Shown in pieces: positions 23,744 through 33,240 of a DNA stretch of 64,000 nt. Each line of letters opens with the position of its first letter. Within the stretch, counting starts at the first letter, position 1. Source of the DNA: Toxorhynchites rutilus septentrionalis (lineage: Eukaryota; Arthropoda; Insecta; Diptera; Culicidae); contig NC_073745.1 in the NCBI RefSeq assembly GCF_029784135.1, positions 281,639,803 through 281,703,802 on the forward strand, in the 5' to 3' direction. Both the position numbers and the translations under genes were made by a program. The notes under the pieces were generated by a model, which searched no databases, was not told where the DNA came from, and saw nothing but the letters and a program-made list of their open reading frames with translations.

Positions 23744-23764
23744 GGTTGTATCTTGGACACAACC
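23744..23764. repeat. Terminal hairpin, copy A
   Basis: GGTTGTATC and GACACAACC pair over 8 of 9 positions around a TTG loop. Confidence 0.8.
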
Positions 23765-24388
23765 TCCTATAATTTTTTTATAATGAACAATATCGACAAG
23801 AAAACAAGAAAAAGAAAAGGAAGTTACTAGAAATCCTTTTATATTATCTTTTTATGCCCCATCTAAAAAATTATTCTTAGTTTACCAAGAATACAGAGAC
23901 AAAGAATATTAGAAATATGCAACATTTATATTCCAGAACCTCTATCATCTGGTAATTATCTAGAAGGTCGTTATACATTCTTCTCTTCGAGGAAAGACCA
24001 AAAAACACGCCACAACTGCATGATATGTAAAAAATATGTTTGTTTCGAGCATGCAGTTATGCTATGTTCCGATTCTTACTCCAATGAAACCACAATCGAT
24101 TAATACTTATTTATGTTATTTTATAGCTCTTTATACTTCCATTAATTATATTCAGTGGCTTACCTTTAATTAATGACAGTGATAAATACGAATTTCGTTA
24201 TTTATGCTGGAGTATCAAAAATTACTCTGTTTTGAGGAGGCTGAATTAGATGACTTTTAAAACATAATAAAGACGAGGAAAACATATTTTTTGGAGTTTT
24301 TTTTTCATTCAATCATACCCTCTTCTTAGAATAAATGCCAATAAAGCCTGAAAAATACACAATGGCAACATTACAGAGAAGTTCAATT
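23765..24388. other. Gene-free interval
   Basis: A+T-rich, without recognisable repeats or frames. Confidence 0.4.
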
Positions 24389-24401
24389 TTCGGTCTGTGA
24401 C

Positions 24402-24680
24402 TTCTTCTTCTTCTTCTTCTTCAATGGCACTAACGTTCCTAGAGGAACTTCGCCGTCTCAACGTAGTATTACTTGCGTCATTTTTATTAGTACTTAGTTG
24501 AGATTTCTATGCCAAATAACACGCCTTGAATGCATTCTGAGTGGCAAGCTCTAGAATACGCGTAATCACAGTGCAAGTCGGAGGAAATTTCTTTGAAGAA
24601 AAATTCCCCCGACCAGAACGGGAATCGAACCCGAACACCCGGCATGTTAGTTATGACGCTAACCACTCGGCCAAGGGAAC
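24402..24680 (-). mobile_element. tRNA-headed SINE, full length (copy 1)
   Basis: On the minus strand it opens with CCCTTGGCCGAGTGGTTAGC (A box TGGCCGAGTGG) and has B box GGTTCGATTCC, the split internal RNA polymerase III promoter of a tRNA. About 190 bp of body follows, ending in a (GAA)n tail. A 13-bp duplication TTCGGTCTGTGAC flanks it at 24389-24401 and 24681-24693. It is nearly the same as 38391-38655. It is not a functional tRNA, because the acceptor end runs into SINE body with no CCA-ready terminus. Confidence 0.88.
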
Positions 24681-24693
24681 TTCGGTCTGTGAC

Positions 24694-26904
24694 ACCGTGC
24701 GCGAATATACGTATTATGATTTTGCACGCGAGTACAGAAGGGTTAAAAATAAAATCGCCATCTTTCCTACTTCTCTCTCTTCATTCCATCTTCCGTAGTC
24801 AAATTACAGGTGGATGGAATCGGTTAACCGAAGAGATACTTAAGTAAAAATATTTCAAGTGTTACTGGACGACTACAATTAGGTGCGCACCTTTGCCCCG
24901 CACTACTCTATAGAAATCCAGAAAAAAAGCGTTCAATCAGGCAAATCTACTTCACCTGTACGATTACTTTGCACATGTCTGAGGTTCAACATTACTGCGA
25001 ACGTGAGTGCCCTATCGCAGCAGTGAGAGTAGGAGTGCAGGAACAATCCTTGCAAATACTTACAAACCACTCACTCTCTCCCTCCTCTAATGCTCTCTCA
25101 TTTTCCCTTCTCTCATGTAGCAACACGGCGAGCAACAGGATGCGAAACACTAAACTCAACTGTTGGCTTTTTGTGTTTTTCCCTTCACCATTACAATCCT
25201 GCCGATGGTGTTGAGCCCAGACCAGACAATGCCAGGATCCAACCAGGAGGCAAAAATCTCTGCGGGTGACGGTGGGTATTGAACACCTCGAAGGAACGCT
25301 CACTCCGTGAGAACCGGGTGTTTGGTTGGAGACGACCATGGGCCAGAGGCAGCGGCTGAGAGCGATGAAATTTGTGTTGTCGGTTACTTTGTAAACTAAC
25401 ACATTTCACTCCCGCGCAGTGTTTTGATGGGGTCACAGTCTAGAATCGGGACAAAGGAAAATATAGATGGCGGCGGTTTCGTTCTGTTTCCTCGCTTCGA
25501 TAGGCCTTCGTGATGACTGATGGATCAGATCCACTCTGGAGGTGGGAGGGGTGGATGTTTCTAATGATACGGTGGCTCGCGTGCTAAAGCATTCCGCAGA
25601 ATCACTTGAACTGCGGAGTTACGGGCGCTTTTTTTGCTCATACGCGGATGAAAAAAAAGATTGACGAGAGGTTCTCCTGTTGGATGAGGGATGTGGACGG
25701 TAGCGGCGGGATGAGCCGAACTTGCGTCGTTTCCGTTGCACAGGTGACCTAGTTCCGGCTGGAAAAGCGTAAATGCAGCTTCGCTTTCGGTGATTTATGT
25801 TTGAGGAGGAAATTGGAAAACCGAGTACACGAGCTTTGCTCCGTGTCGAGTCGAATGAATAAAAAGGAAATATCAGTCAAGGTCTCGGTGAATGCGAAAA
25901 AAGAATACACAGGCTGAATGTAGAGGGTGACTGGTAAATAATTTAATGGAAGTACCATTTCTACCTCTCGCATAGATGGGAACGAAGGAAAAAATGAATA
26001 ATTGAGACGAAAAGTGGTTGCTGAAAGCAGCAGATGTAATGAATGATTGTGATTTATTCTTTCGCGAACACAGTTTGGCCATTGGTTCCGGACTTGTTTA
26101 TTTTATTACATCCAAAGCAATTAGAACATAATTCAATTTGTGAATTCCTCAATAACAACAACAACCAAGCATCCCCAGCGGACGAAATCTGTCATAATGG
26201 GGGTTGTACTGATCCAACAAAGTTGATTGTGCTATTGTACTGGATTGTACAACCCATATGTCAGTCCGTGAGTGTAGCACGAGCGGCACTTATCGAGCCA
26301 AGAAACTACCCCATAAACGCTTTCTTTACACATTTTATTTATTGGTACCCGAATGCACTCGGATCCGAGTGTGCTAATGCAAGTCCCTAGGAGCATTCAG
26401 CTCGTTACGAGCGTTCTGAGCGACCGGAGGAGAGTAATATTATTCAACAAGTTTTGTTCCAACGGACTGAGGGGACCTTTTTGAGATAGACATTATTTGG
26501 TCGACGGGGAAAAAGGGGAAACGACGGGGAAAACATATAATTGAACACCGTAACAACGTTCAATGGTCCATCTCTGTTGGCAGGATGTTTTCCGGAGCCG
26601 TATGTTATCAACACGGGACGAAAGGCGGAAGTAAGATGAATGCAGTTCGATTATGTAAATTTTTCAATAGCCGAGCTCAATTTGTACAACTTGAGAAGGT
26701 AAATAATCCAATTGACATGATTGAACAGATGGGAAAAATTCATGTGCGATTTTATTTTATTCGACCGATACATGTTACGCTGCAATTGATTTCCGGTCTG
26801 TGTTTCTGGTTCTCCTGCTTAGGTATCCTTGTTGTGTATATCATTGAATATTGTAGGCATCGTATTTACTTACATTCAACAAGCACAGAATACTGAACAA
26901 GACC
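24694..26904. other. No recognisable gene
   Basis: Mixed-composition sequence, moderately G+C-rich around 25,200-25,700. Frames at 24992-25402 (-) and 26585-26896 (+) are open for 103-136 codons. The second begins with a true ATG and has a hydrophobic stretch near its C-terminus, but I recognise no domain and see no splice or start context that supports a gene. Confidence 0.35.
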
Positions 26905-26919
26905 AACGCATTTAATGCA
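26905..26919. repeat. Target duplication, left, of the truncated LINE
   Basis: AACGCATTTAATGCA recurs at 28082-28096 after the A tail. It brackets the insertion exactly. Confidence 0.92.
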
Positions 26920-28081
26920 TCAATGAAGGTTGATAAACGCTCATCTTATTTCCTAACTAGAATAAGACAACTATTGAGTGTTTTGGTCGAAAAATTATTC
27001 AAGATTACCTTGACATGGGATCCCTCTCATTGTTCGATTCCGGGGAATGAGAAAGCGGACTCGCTAGCTAAGGTGGGCGCTTTAGAAGGCACACTTTTTG
27101 AAAGGCAAATTGCTTATAATGAATTTTTCCACATTCCTCGTCAGTACACGCTCGTAAGTTGGCAGCGCATGTGGAGTGGAGATGAGTTCGGTCGTTGGTT
27201 ACACACGATTATCCCTAAGGTCTCGACGAGTGCATGGTTCAAGGGATTGAATGTAGGTCGTGATTTCATTCGCGTGATATCTCGGCTTATGTCCAATCAC
27301 TACAACCTAAACGCGCATCTCTATCGCATTGGGCTCGCAGCAAACAATCTTTGTGATTGTGGCGATGGCTACCACGACATCGAGCATGTTGTCTGGTCGT
27401 GTATCCGGTTCCATACTGCTCGCTTTCAGCTCTCTAGAGCACTGAGAGCACAAGGCAGACAATCGGAGATCCCCGTCCGGGATATCTTAGGTAGCCGTGA
27501 TCCTGATCTTCTGCTTCATCTATACCTGTTCCTCAGGAACGCCGATGTCAACGTTTAATGATTTTTTCTTTCGTTGTGTCCCCGTTTTATATCCCTCCTA
27601 TCCGATCGATAAACTTTTACTTAGTCGCGGCAATACATACACACACTCTTTACAGATACACGGGCCAAAGGTTGTGCAGTCCACTGATCATTCAACAAGA
27701 GCCAAAGGTTGTACCGCTCATGACAACTCTACATGAACTGATGATTGCGCCGGTTAGTGACCATTCTATCCTGGATTCCTCGAGTCGAGAAAGACGCACC
27801 ACGCTAGATATGAGGTACAGACTAGGGGGGCGTTGCTGATTAAGGGTCAGCTGCATCCCAATAGGAAGTATCCCATGTCGGGCACACGTACAGAGCATTG
27901 GAGACAGCAACATCCGAATTACGAAAACACTTGTAATACTAACCTCGAGCCAACCGCGAGTAATCGGTTACATATTACTAACATAGATAATAAGAAAAAT
28001 TGTCAAAGTATTGAACTCCCGGCCCCGTGAGGCTAACGCCATATGAGCCTTGATAAAAATATATATTTTGGAAAAAAAAAA
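26920..28081 (+). mobile_element. 5'-truncated I/LOA-group LINE (copy 2)
   Basis: Collinear with 49,500-50,665, starting in the middle of the RNase H domain. It ends in an A tail and is flanked by a 15-bp target duplication, the classic product of abortive target-primed reverse transcription. By eye it is about 98% identical to the longer copy, so both come from a recently active family. Confidence 0.92.
26923..27558 (+). pseudogene. RNase H tail and C-terminal zinc motif of the LINE ORF2
   Basis: 211 codons open to the normal stop. They contain the last RNase H block (PSHCSIPGNEKADSLAK, with the conserved His and Asp) and a terminal Cys/His motif (CDCGDGYHDIEHVVWSC). RT and the front of RNase H are lost by 5' truncation, so it cannot encode a working protein despite the open frame. 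One notable change against the longer copy is WDPSH for WVPSH. Confidence 0.88.
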
Positions 28082-28096
28082 AACGCATTTAATGCA

Positions 28097-28595
28097 CTAT
28101 TTTTATTTTACTTTGTACTTTGATTCGTTCGTACATGAAACCCTTCATTAGCTGAACCTTAACCTACCTTGTGACCGACGATACGATCGAAACTTGACAG
28201 CTGAAAATTTTCCTACTGAATAGACGTAGACTAAAGGTTTTGTTAAATTTTAAGTATTATTTGTAAAAAAAATTAAATACAAATGTGAAATGAGTATCAG
28301 TAATATGTTCGTTAACGAAAAAATATAGTTCTCATTCGATGGAAACGCTGGATGAAATCGTTAACTCGTTCCCCACTTAAATAAAAAAAAGATTCTCCAA
28401 ATCCAATGTGAATGCAATAAATATATTTTGTTGAATATTCTGCATCCATATCACCGTCGATTTATAAGAATTTGCTCACGATGTAACATCACATTCATGC
28501 TTTTCCTTTCTGCGGATTAAAATCTCCAGTCATATTTTACTTCTGCGCAATTCTACGAATTTGTTTTTCAAAGAAAAATCCAGCAACTCATAATA
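28097..28595. other. Gene-free interval
   Basis: A+T-rich. Nothing recognised. Confidence 0.4.
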
Positions 28596-29853
28596 AAGGG
28601 TGTGTCACATCAAATTGCATCACGGAAATAACGCTATAGAAATTTAATTTTTAGGAATTATATCTTCAGCTTTCGCTTATAATCAGATAAGAGTGTATAG
28701 ATCACGTTGGCCATGCTTCACTGTCAATTTTTCGTAAATTTGGAAAAATGTCGTCGAACGAAAAAGAGCGTCGTGAATTAATCCTGTGCACTCATTTCGA
28801 GAATCCGGAGTTGTCACATCGGGACATCGGTAAGATGCTGGGAATCGTCCAATCCACGGTCAGCAGAGTACTGAAACGATACTTCGAGAACCTAACCATC
28901 GACCGGAAGGTGAAGAACGGCAAAAATGGATGCTCCGTCAGTGAAAAAGATCACAAGCGCGTAGTTAAGCAGTTTAGACGTGATCCGAGATGTTCGGTCC
29001 GGGATGTCGCCAATAAGCTGAATTTGTCAAGTTCATTCGTCCAGCGGACCAATCAGCGGGAGGGCCTGCGTACATACAAGGTTCAGAAGGCTCCTAACCG
29101 CGACGAAAGGCAAAACATGGTGGGGAAGACGCGAACCCGGAAGCTGTACACCGAAATGCTGACGAAGCCGCATTGCCTGGTAATGGACGACGAAACCTAC
29201 GTCAAAGCGGACTTTCGTCAGCTGCCGGGCCTGTTGTTCTTCTCCGCAGAGGACAAATTCAGCGTTCCGGAGGAGATTCGCAAGCAGAAACTATCCAAGT
29301 TTGCCAAAAAGTACATGGTGTGGCAAGCGATCTGCACGGTAAACGGGCAGGTTTACCTTAAGGAGTGCCTACAGAAGCGCTTACTACCACTATTGAAGCA
29401 GCACGAGGGCCCGACCATCTTCTGGCCGGATCTCGCATCGTGCCACTATTCAAAGGACGTGTTGGAGTGGTACGAAGCCAACGGGGTCACCTTCGTGCCA
29501 AAGGAAATGAACCCGCCCAACGCGCCGGAGCTTCGCCCAATAGAGAAATATTGGGCGATTATGAAGCAGACCCTCCGGAAGAACCCAAAAGTTGTCAAAT
29601 CGGAGGCGGACTTCAAGAGAAAATGGATTTCTGTTCAAAAAAAACTACAACCGACGTTGTACAGAACCTTATGGACGGGGTAAAGAGGAAGGTGCGAGCA
29701 TACGGGCTTGGGCTCGAAGTATGAATAAAAAGAAAATGCCAAAAGTTGTTTAATAGTTTTTATTTTACTGTCTAAAATTTTCAAAAGGATCGGTCTACTG
29801 GGCGAATTTCTACAGCGTTTTTTCCGTGATGCAATTTGATGTGACACACCCTT
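28596..29853 (+). mobile_element. DD37E mariner-type transposon (copy 1), 1,258 bp
   Basis: The ends AAGGGTGTGTCACATCAAAT and, inverted, AAGGGTGTGTCACATCAAAT match for over 30 bp (continuing TGCATCACGGAAA-AACGCT). TA lies on both sides (28594-28595, 29854-29855). The single transposase frame is in the middle. The DD37E spacing and TA target fit the ITmD37E group of the IS630-Tc1-mariner superfamily known from mosquitoes. Copy 2 is at 36148-37445. Confidence 0.93.
28748..29683 (+). CDS. DD37E transposase, nearly intact
   Basis: 311 codons from ATG. The N-terminal half has two helix-turn-helix units (about residues 20-45, LSHRDIGKMLGIVQSTVSRV, and 80-110, SVRDVANKLNLSSSFVQR). Catalytic residues are D148 (VMDDETY), D228 (IFWPDLASCHYS) and E266 (ELRPIEKYW), with 37 residues between the last two. 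Two lesions show against copy 2: a 13-residue in-frame deletion after residue 196 (QAIC/TVNG), and one missing base near 29,656 that shifts the last 30 or so codons, giving an early stop. The original frame resumes and ends at 29722-29724. The DDE triad survives, but activity is doubtful. Confidence 0.9.
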   Translation: MSSNEKERRELILCTHFENPELSHRDIGKMLGIVQSTVSRVLKRYFENLTIDRKVKNGKNGCSVSEKDHKRVVKQFRRDPRCSVRDVANKLNLSSSFVQRTNQREGLRTYKVQKAPNRDERQNMVGKTRTRKLYTEMLTKPHCLVMDDETYVKADFRQLPGLLFFSAEDKFSVPEEIRKQKLSKFAKKYMVWQAICTVNGQVYLKECLQKRLLPLLKQHEGPTIFWPDLASCHYSKDVLEWYEANGVTFVPKEMNPPNAPELRPIEKYWAIMKQTLRKNPKVVKSEADFKRKWISVQKKLQPTLYRTLWTG

Positions 29854-30003
29854 TAAAACATTAAACATACTGATCCACCAATAGAATAATCGGATAACGG
29901 ACGACCATTTAACAATTTATTTTGAAATATATTTAATTCCTAGGAATAGAATTGAGTGCTTTCATTTCATACCTTATGTATTTCAAATAAAAGCAATATA
30001 AAA
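29854..30003. other. Short spacer between transposons
   Basis: A+T-rich, no features. Confidence 0.4.
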
Positions 30004-30640
30004 TATTAGGCTGTCAAAAAAGTCCTGCGGTATTTCCGCGAGGTGTCGTTGTAAGCGCGTAGTTCTAGTTGTATTCATTGTATCGAGTCATACTATAGCT
30101 TGTTGGAAAGGTATTTTTGCGCGCTATAATATAGTCCTTGACAGTGTTTTGTTTGGTTAAGTCGTCGTGAGTTATAGTGTCGCAAATATGGAGCAAAATA
30201 AAGAGAAAATCCGACATATTTTACAGTACTACTATGACAAAGGCAAAAATGCATCTCAAGCTGCCAATAAAATTTGTGCATGGACCCGATACAGTTTCCA
30301 TTTCCACCGCACAACGATGGTTTCAACGTTTTCGTTCTGGTGTAGAGGTCGTCGAAGATGCGCCACGCTCCGGAAGGCCTGTCGTCGAACATTGCGACAA
30401 AATCGCTGAATTAGCCGAGAAAGACCGGCATAGTAGCAGCCGTAGAAGCTCGATGTATGGGTGCCACACACGTTGACGCAAAAAAAACATCTTTGACCGT
30501 ATCGACGCATGTGAATCGCAACAAAATCGACCCGTTTCTAAAGCGGATGGTGACTGGCGATGAAAAGTGGGTCACTTAAGACAACGTGAAGCGCAAACGG
30601 TCGTGGTCGAAGCCCGCTGAAGCGGCTCATCAGGAAGCTT
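30004..30640 (+). pseudogene. Front part of an irritans-type mariner
   Basis: Begins with a mariner-like terminus (TTAGGCTGTCAAAAAAGTCC, then TGCGGTATTTC). ATG at 30188 opens MEQNKEKIRHILQYYYDKG, the start of an irritans-subfamily mariner transposase. A frameshift near 30,280 follows, then DTVSISTAQRWFQRFRSG and EDAPRSGRP, the second DNA-binding block. After another break come IDPFLKRMVTGDEKWVT (first catalytic Asp), a TAA replacing the expected Tyr codon, then NVKRKRSWSKP. Sequence between and after is deleted. The matching back half of such a protein lies at 60,525-60,935. Confidence 0.85.
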
Positions 30641-30930
30641 TATTTAGCGATTTGTAATTAAAAACTCTAGTGCAGAATCGCATCAAGCACTTCATTCTTA
30701 ATTTTAGATTATGATTTAGCAGCCCCCGGTACCAAACAATGGTACGGCGTTATAGAACTTTCCTGAGGAAATTAATCCGGTCAATTGAGGAATTATGAGC
30801 AAATGTGTAGCACAACCTGGAGAAAAGTGTGGAATTGCACAGGGCTCGAGAAAAATATAATGGACCGTGTACGAAAAAAAGTTATAGCGTATGGTAAGAA
30901 GCTAAACTAAACCTGCGGTCTTACAATAAT
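30641..30930 (+). pseudogene. Possible transposase tail, unassigned
   Basis: With stops bridged, this reads like the C-terminal end of a Tc1/mariner-group transposase (helical, ending MDRVRKKVIAYGKKLN followed by a stop). It does not match the irritans C-terminus and may be a second element fused to the mariner fragment. Low certainty. Confidence 0.3.
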
Positions 30931-31089
30931 CATAATACCTACTGATGTTTTTCTGTTACATTGAACTACATATTGAAGAAAATTCATTTTTGAACGCCAA
31001 AAAATTCTAAGAACTATTTATATCTATCTTTTACAAAATTTACAAAAATCGAAAAAAAATAAATTTTAAGTTTCAAAATATCGTTTTTT

Positions 31090-32000
31090 CTGTGAAATTT
31101 TTCCCAAAAAATTGTTTGATAACTTTTAATGAAAAATCAATCACCCATACATCGAAATATGGGCACATTTACACTGAAAAAGTTTTTCGAACAACAATTT
31201 TTTTATATTTTTCTTTGAAAAAATACTATAAACATTCAATTCGTAACATTTTTATGTATAAATTAGCGCAATTTACATGCTTAGCTAACTTTTTTCTATT
31301 TAGAAACATGTCAAGAACATGTTAAACGTGAGAATTTACACACAAAAATGTTACGAGCAAAACATTATGTTTTTCAGGAGTCTTCATACAAAAATGACTT
31401 ATATTCCAAGAACTATAAAAGATAGAAAGTTGATGTTTTCGACAAAAGTGCATGTTTTAATATAAAAATAATTTCCTACATTCCATTCTTTGACTAAAAT
31501 TTTGTAGGCCTGATAGATTTTTTGTGTTTTTTTTTACTTTTTTTCGATAAATGTTAATTTAAAAACCATAAGATCTACAAAAAGTTAGTCAGAAAATGAA
31601 ATGTAGAAAATTATTCAGGTTTTCATTAAAAAATATAAAAAAATCTGAAAAAATTGATATAAATAGCCCTTCGAATTTCCAACTTGTCGCCCAGACAATG
31701 GAAGATGGGCACATTTACATGGAAAAAAAATTTCGAACAACAACTTGTTTTACGTTTTTCTTTGGAAAAATAAATAAAAGTTCAATTCGTAACATTTGTA
31801 TGTATAAACTATCGCAATATACATACTCTTCGCACTTTTTTCTATTTAAAAACATGTCAAGAGCATGTCAAATGTGAGAATTTGAACACAAAAATGTTAC
31901 GAGCAAAACATTATTTTGTTCAGGAGTCTTCATACAAAAATGACTTATATTCCAAAAACTATAAAAGATAGAAAGTTGATGTCTTCGACAAAAGTTCATG
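31090..32000. repeat. Direct duplication, about 350-bp units 550 bp apart
   Basis: 31,140-31,460 recurs at 31,690-32,010. Shared blocks include GGGCACATTTACA, ATTCAATTCGTAACATTT, AAATGTTACGAGCAAAACAT and AGGAGTCTTCATACAAAAAT. A+T-rich, no coding. The open frames at 31092-31325 and 31596-31877 are the repeat read in one frame. Confidence 0.8.
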
Positions 32001-32190
32001 TTTTAATAAAATCTAAAACTTTGTCGAATACACTATATCGCTATCTTGACTTTAAACAAAATTAGGATTAGTTGTATTTTCTTCAAAGAAAACATGAAAA
32101 ATTGTTGTTAGAAAAACTTTTTCCCTGTAAAAGTGCCCATCTTCCAATGTATGCAAGACTTGTTGGAAATTATAAGGGCTATTCATACAT
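31660..32190. repeat. Inverted repeat (foldback), about 110-bp arms
   Basis: 31,660-31,765 (AATAGCCCTTCGAATTTCCA, then GAAGATGGGCAC, TTTTACGTTTTTCTTTG) is the approximate inverse of 32,075-32,190 (CAAAGAAAACATGAAAAATT, then GTGCCCATCTTC, GGAAATTATAAGGGCTATT). The spacer is about 310 bp. A transcript could fold into a long imperfect hairpin. Confidence 0.7.
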
Positions 32191-32449
32191 ACATTATGGG
32201 GATTTAAAAAAAACCTATTAGAGAAAAATGAATTTTTATTTTGAAAATTACTTTTTTTAAGCGATTTTTTTTCCAAAAAAAAAATTGTGAAAAAATAAAT
32301 AATTTCCTATATTTTATCATTTGACAACAGTTTTGTAGGTATCATAGTTTTTAAATTATAAATTTTTGTGAAAAATTACGAATTTTTTGTGTAACACACA
32401 AAAAAGCAAAATGTTACCATTACGTTTTGAAAAGTTAGTTGATTGTATA

Positions 32450-33240
32450 AAGTCCAATTATTGTGGAATAATAATGTTGTTTGTAAATATAAAGTGATGC
32501 TGTGAACATTGTGTATATCGATATACAGTGCACAATGGTCCAGGAGGTGCATTTAGGTGGAAATTAGCAATTAGAGCTCGACAGTTATTCTCTACACAAA
32601 AACTGAAAGTTAAGAAAGATAGATTTTTTATTTCATCGACAATTTTGGTCACCCTATTTTTGATAACATAAAAATGAGCGCTCTATCATATGTAACAACT
32701 TTGTTGAAGACAGTTTTTGTCTAAATAATAAATATCTCCCACAATGATGTTTTCTTACTAAATTATATTAGGGTAACTATGAAAAAACCGGTTTTTTTTA
32801 CTTTTATATTTAAAATTCTACATCAAAACTGTCTTCGTACGACTTTTAGAGCTCATCAATACCAACATTTTGCGATGCATAATTTGTCAATATCTTAATC
32901 CTGCTCAAAGTTATTGATGAATTTTCACCTAAAAACCCACGATTTCAATTTTAATTTACTCAAATATAAAAAAATAACATATCTTTGAAAATCACATATT
33001 ATATAGAGAGAAGTTTATTCTTTCGAATTCCGTCAACAAACATTTGTTATGTTTACCCCAGAAATAATGGGAATGGGAAGAGATCGTATTTTTTAGGAAG
33101 AAATATCAATAACTTTGAGTGAAGTTGAAATATTGACAAGTTCTGCACCGAAAAATGCTTGTACTAGTATGTTCTAAAAATCTTTCGAAGGTAGTTTGTA
33201 TGTGGAATTTGAAATATATAATCTCACTCGCGAACTTTCA
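32450..33240 (+). repeat. AT-rich dispersed repeat (copy 1)
   Basis: Starts near CACAATGGTCCAGGAG, then GGTGGAAATTAGCA, AGAGCTCGACAGTTATTCTC, TTTTGGTCACCCTATTTTTG, GAGCGCTCTATCATATG, TTGCGATGCATAA and TATCTTAATCCTGCTCAAAG. The same series recurs at 37,520-38,190 and, inverted or rearranged, at 41,094-42,815. Non-coding, unclassified. Confidence 0.75.

Larger units (their letters stand above)
19527..23764 (-). mobile_element. Composite TIR element with a hairpin terminus (copy A)
   Basis: The left end is TTGACGTAGAACTACGTC. Near the right end is its inverse (GCGTAGTTCTACGTCAA, to 23737), then CAATGC and a hairpin at 23744-23764 (GGTTGTATC, 3-nt loop, GACACAACC). The copy at 45953-47379 shares both ends and long internal blocks in opposite orientation, for example 20,735-20,950 with 46,190-46,385 and 21,400-21,470 with 46,100-46,170. 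This copy is expanded to 4.2 kb by an inserted ORF1-like fragment and a nested relative. No transposase was found. It is probably a non-autonomous DNA element, but the superfamily is unknown to me. Confidence 0.7.

Noticed and set aside
26585..26896. 103-codon ATG frame as a small membrane protein gene
   Set aside because: One hydrophobic stretch but no recognisable family, splice context or conserved motif. The next sequence is a transposon target site.
29173..29724. Alternative-frame ORFs inside the DD37E transposons (62-119 codons)
   Set aside because: They are shadows of the transposase frame, repeated in both copies with different breaks. The end of the 29365-29724 frame is simply the frameshifted transposase C-terminus.
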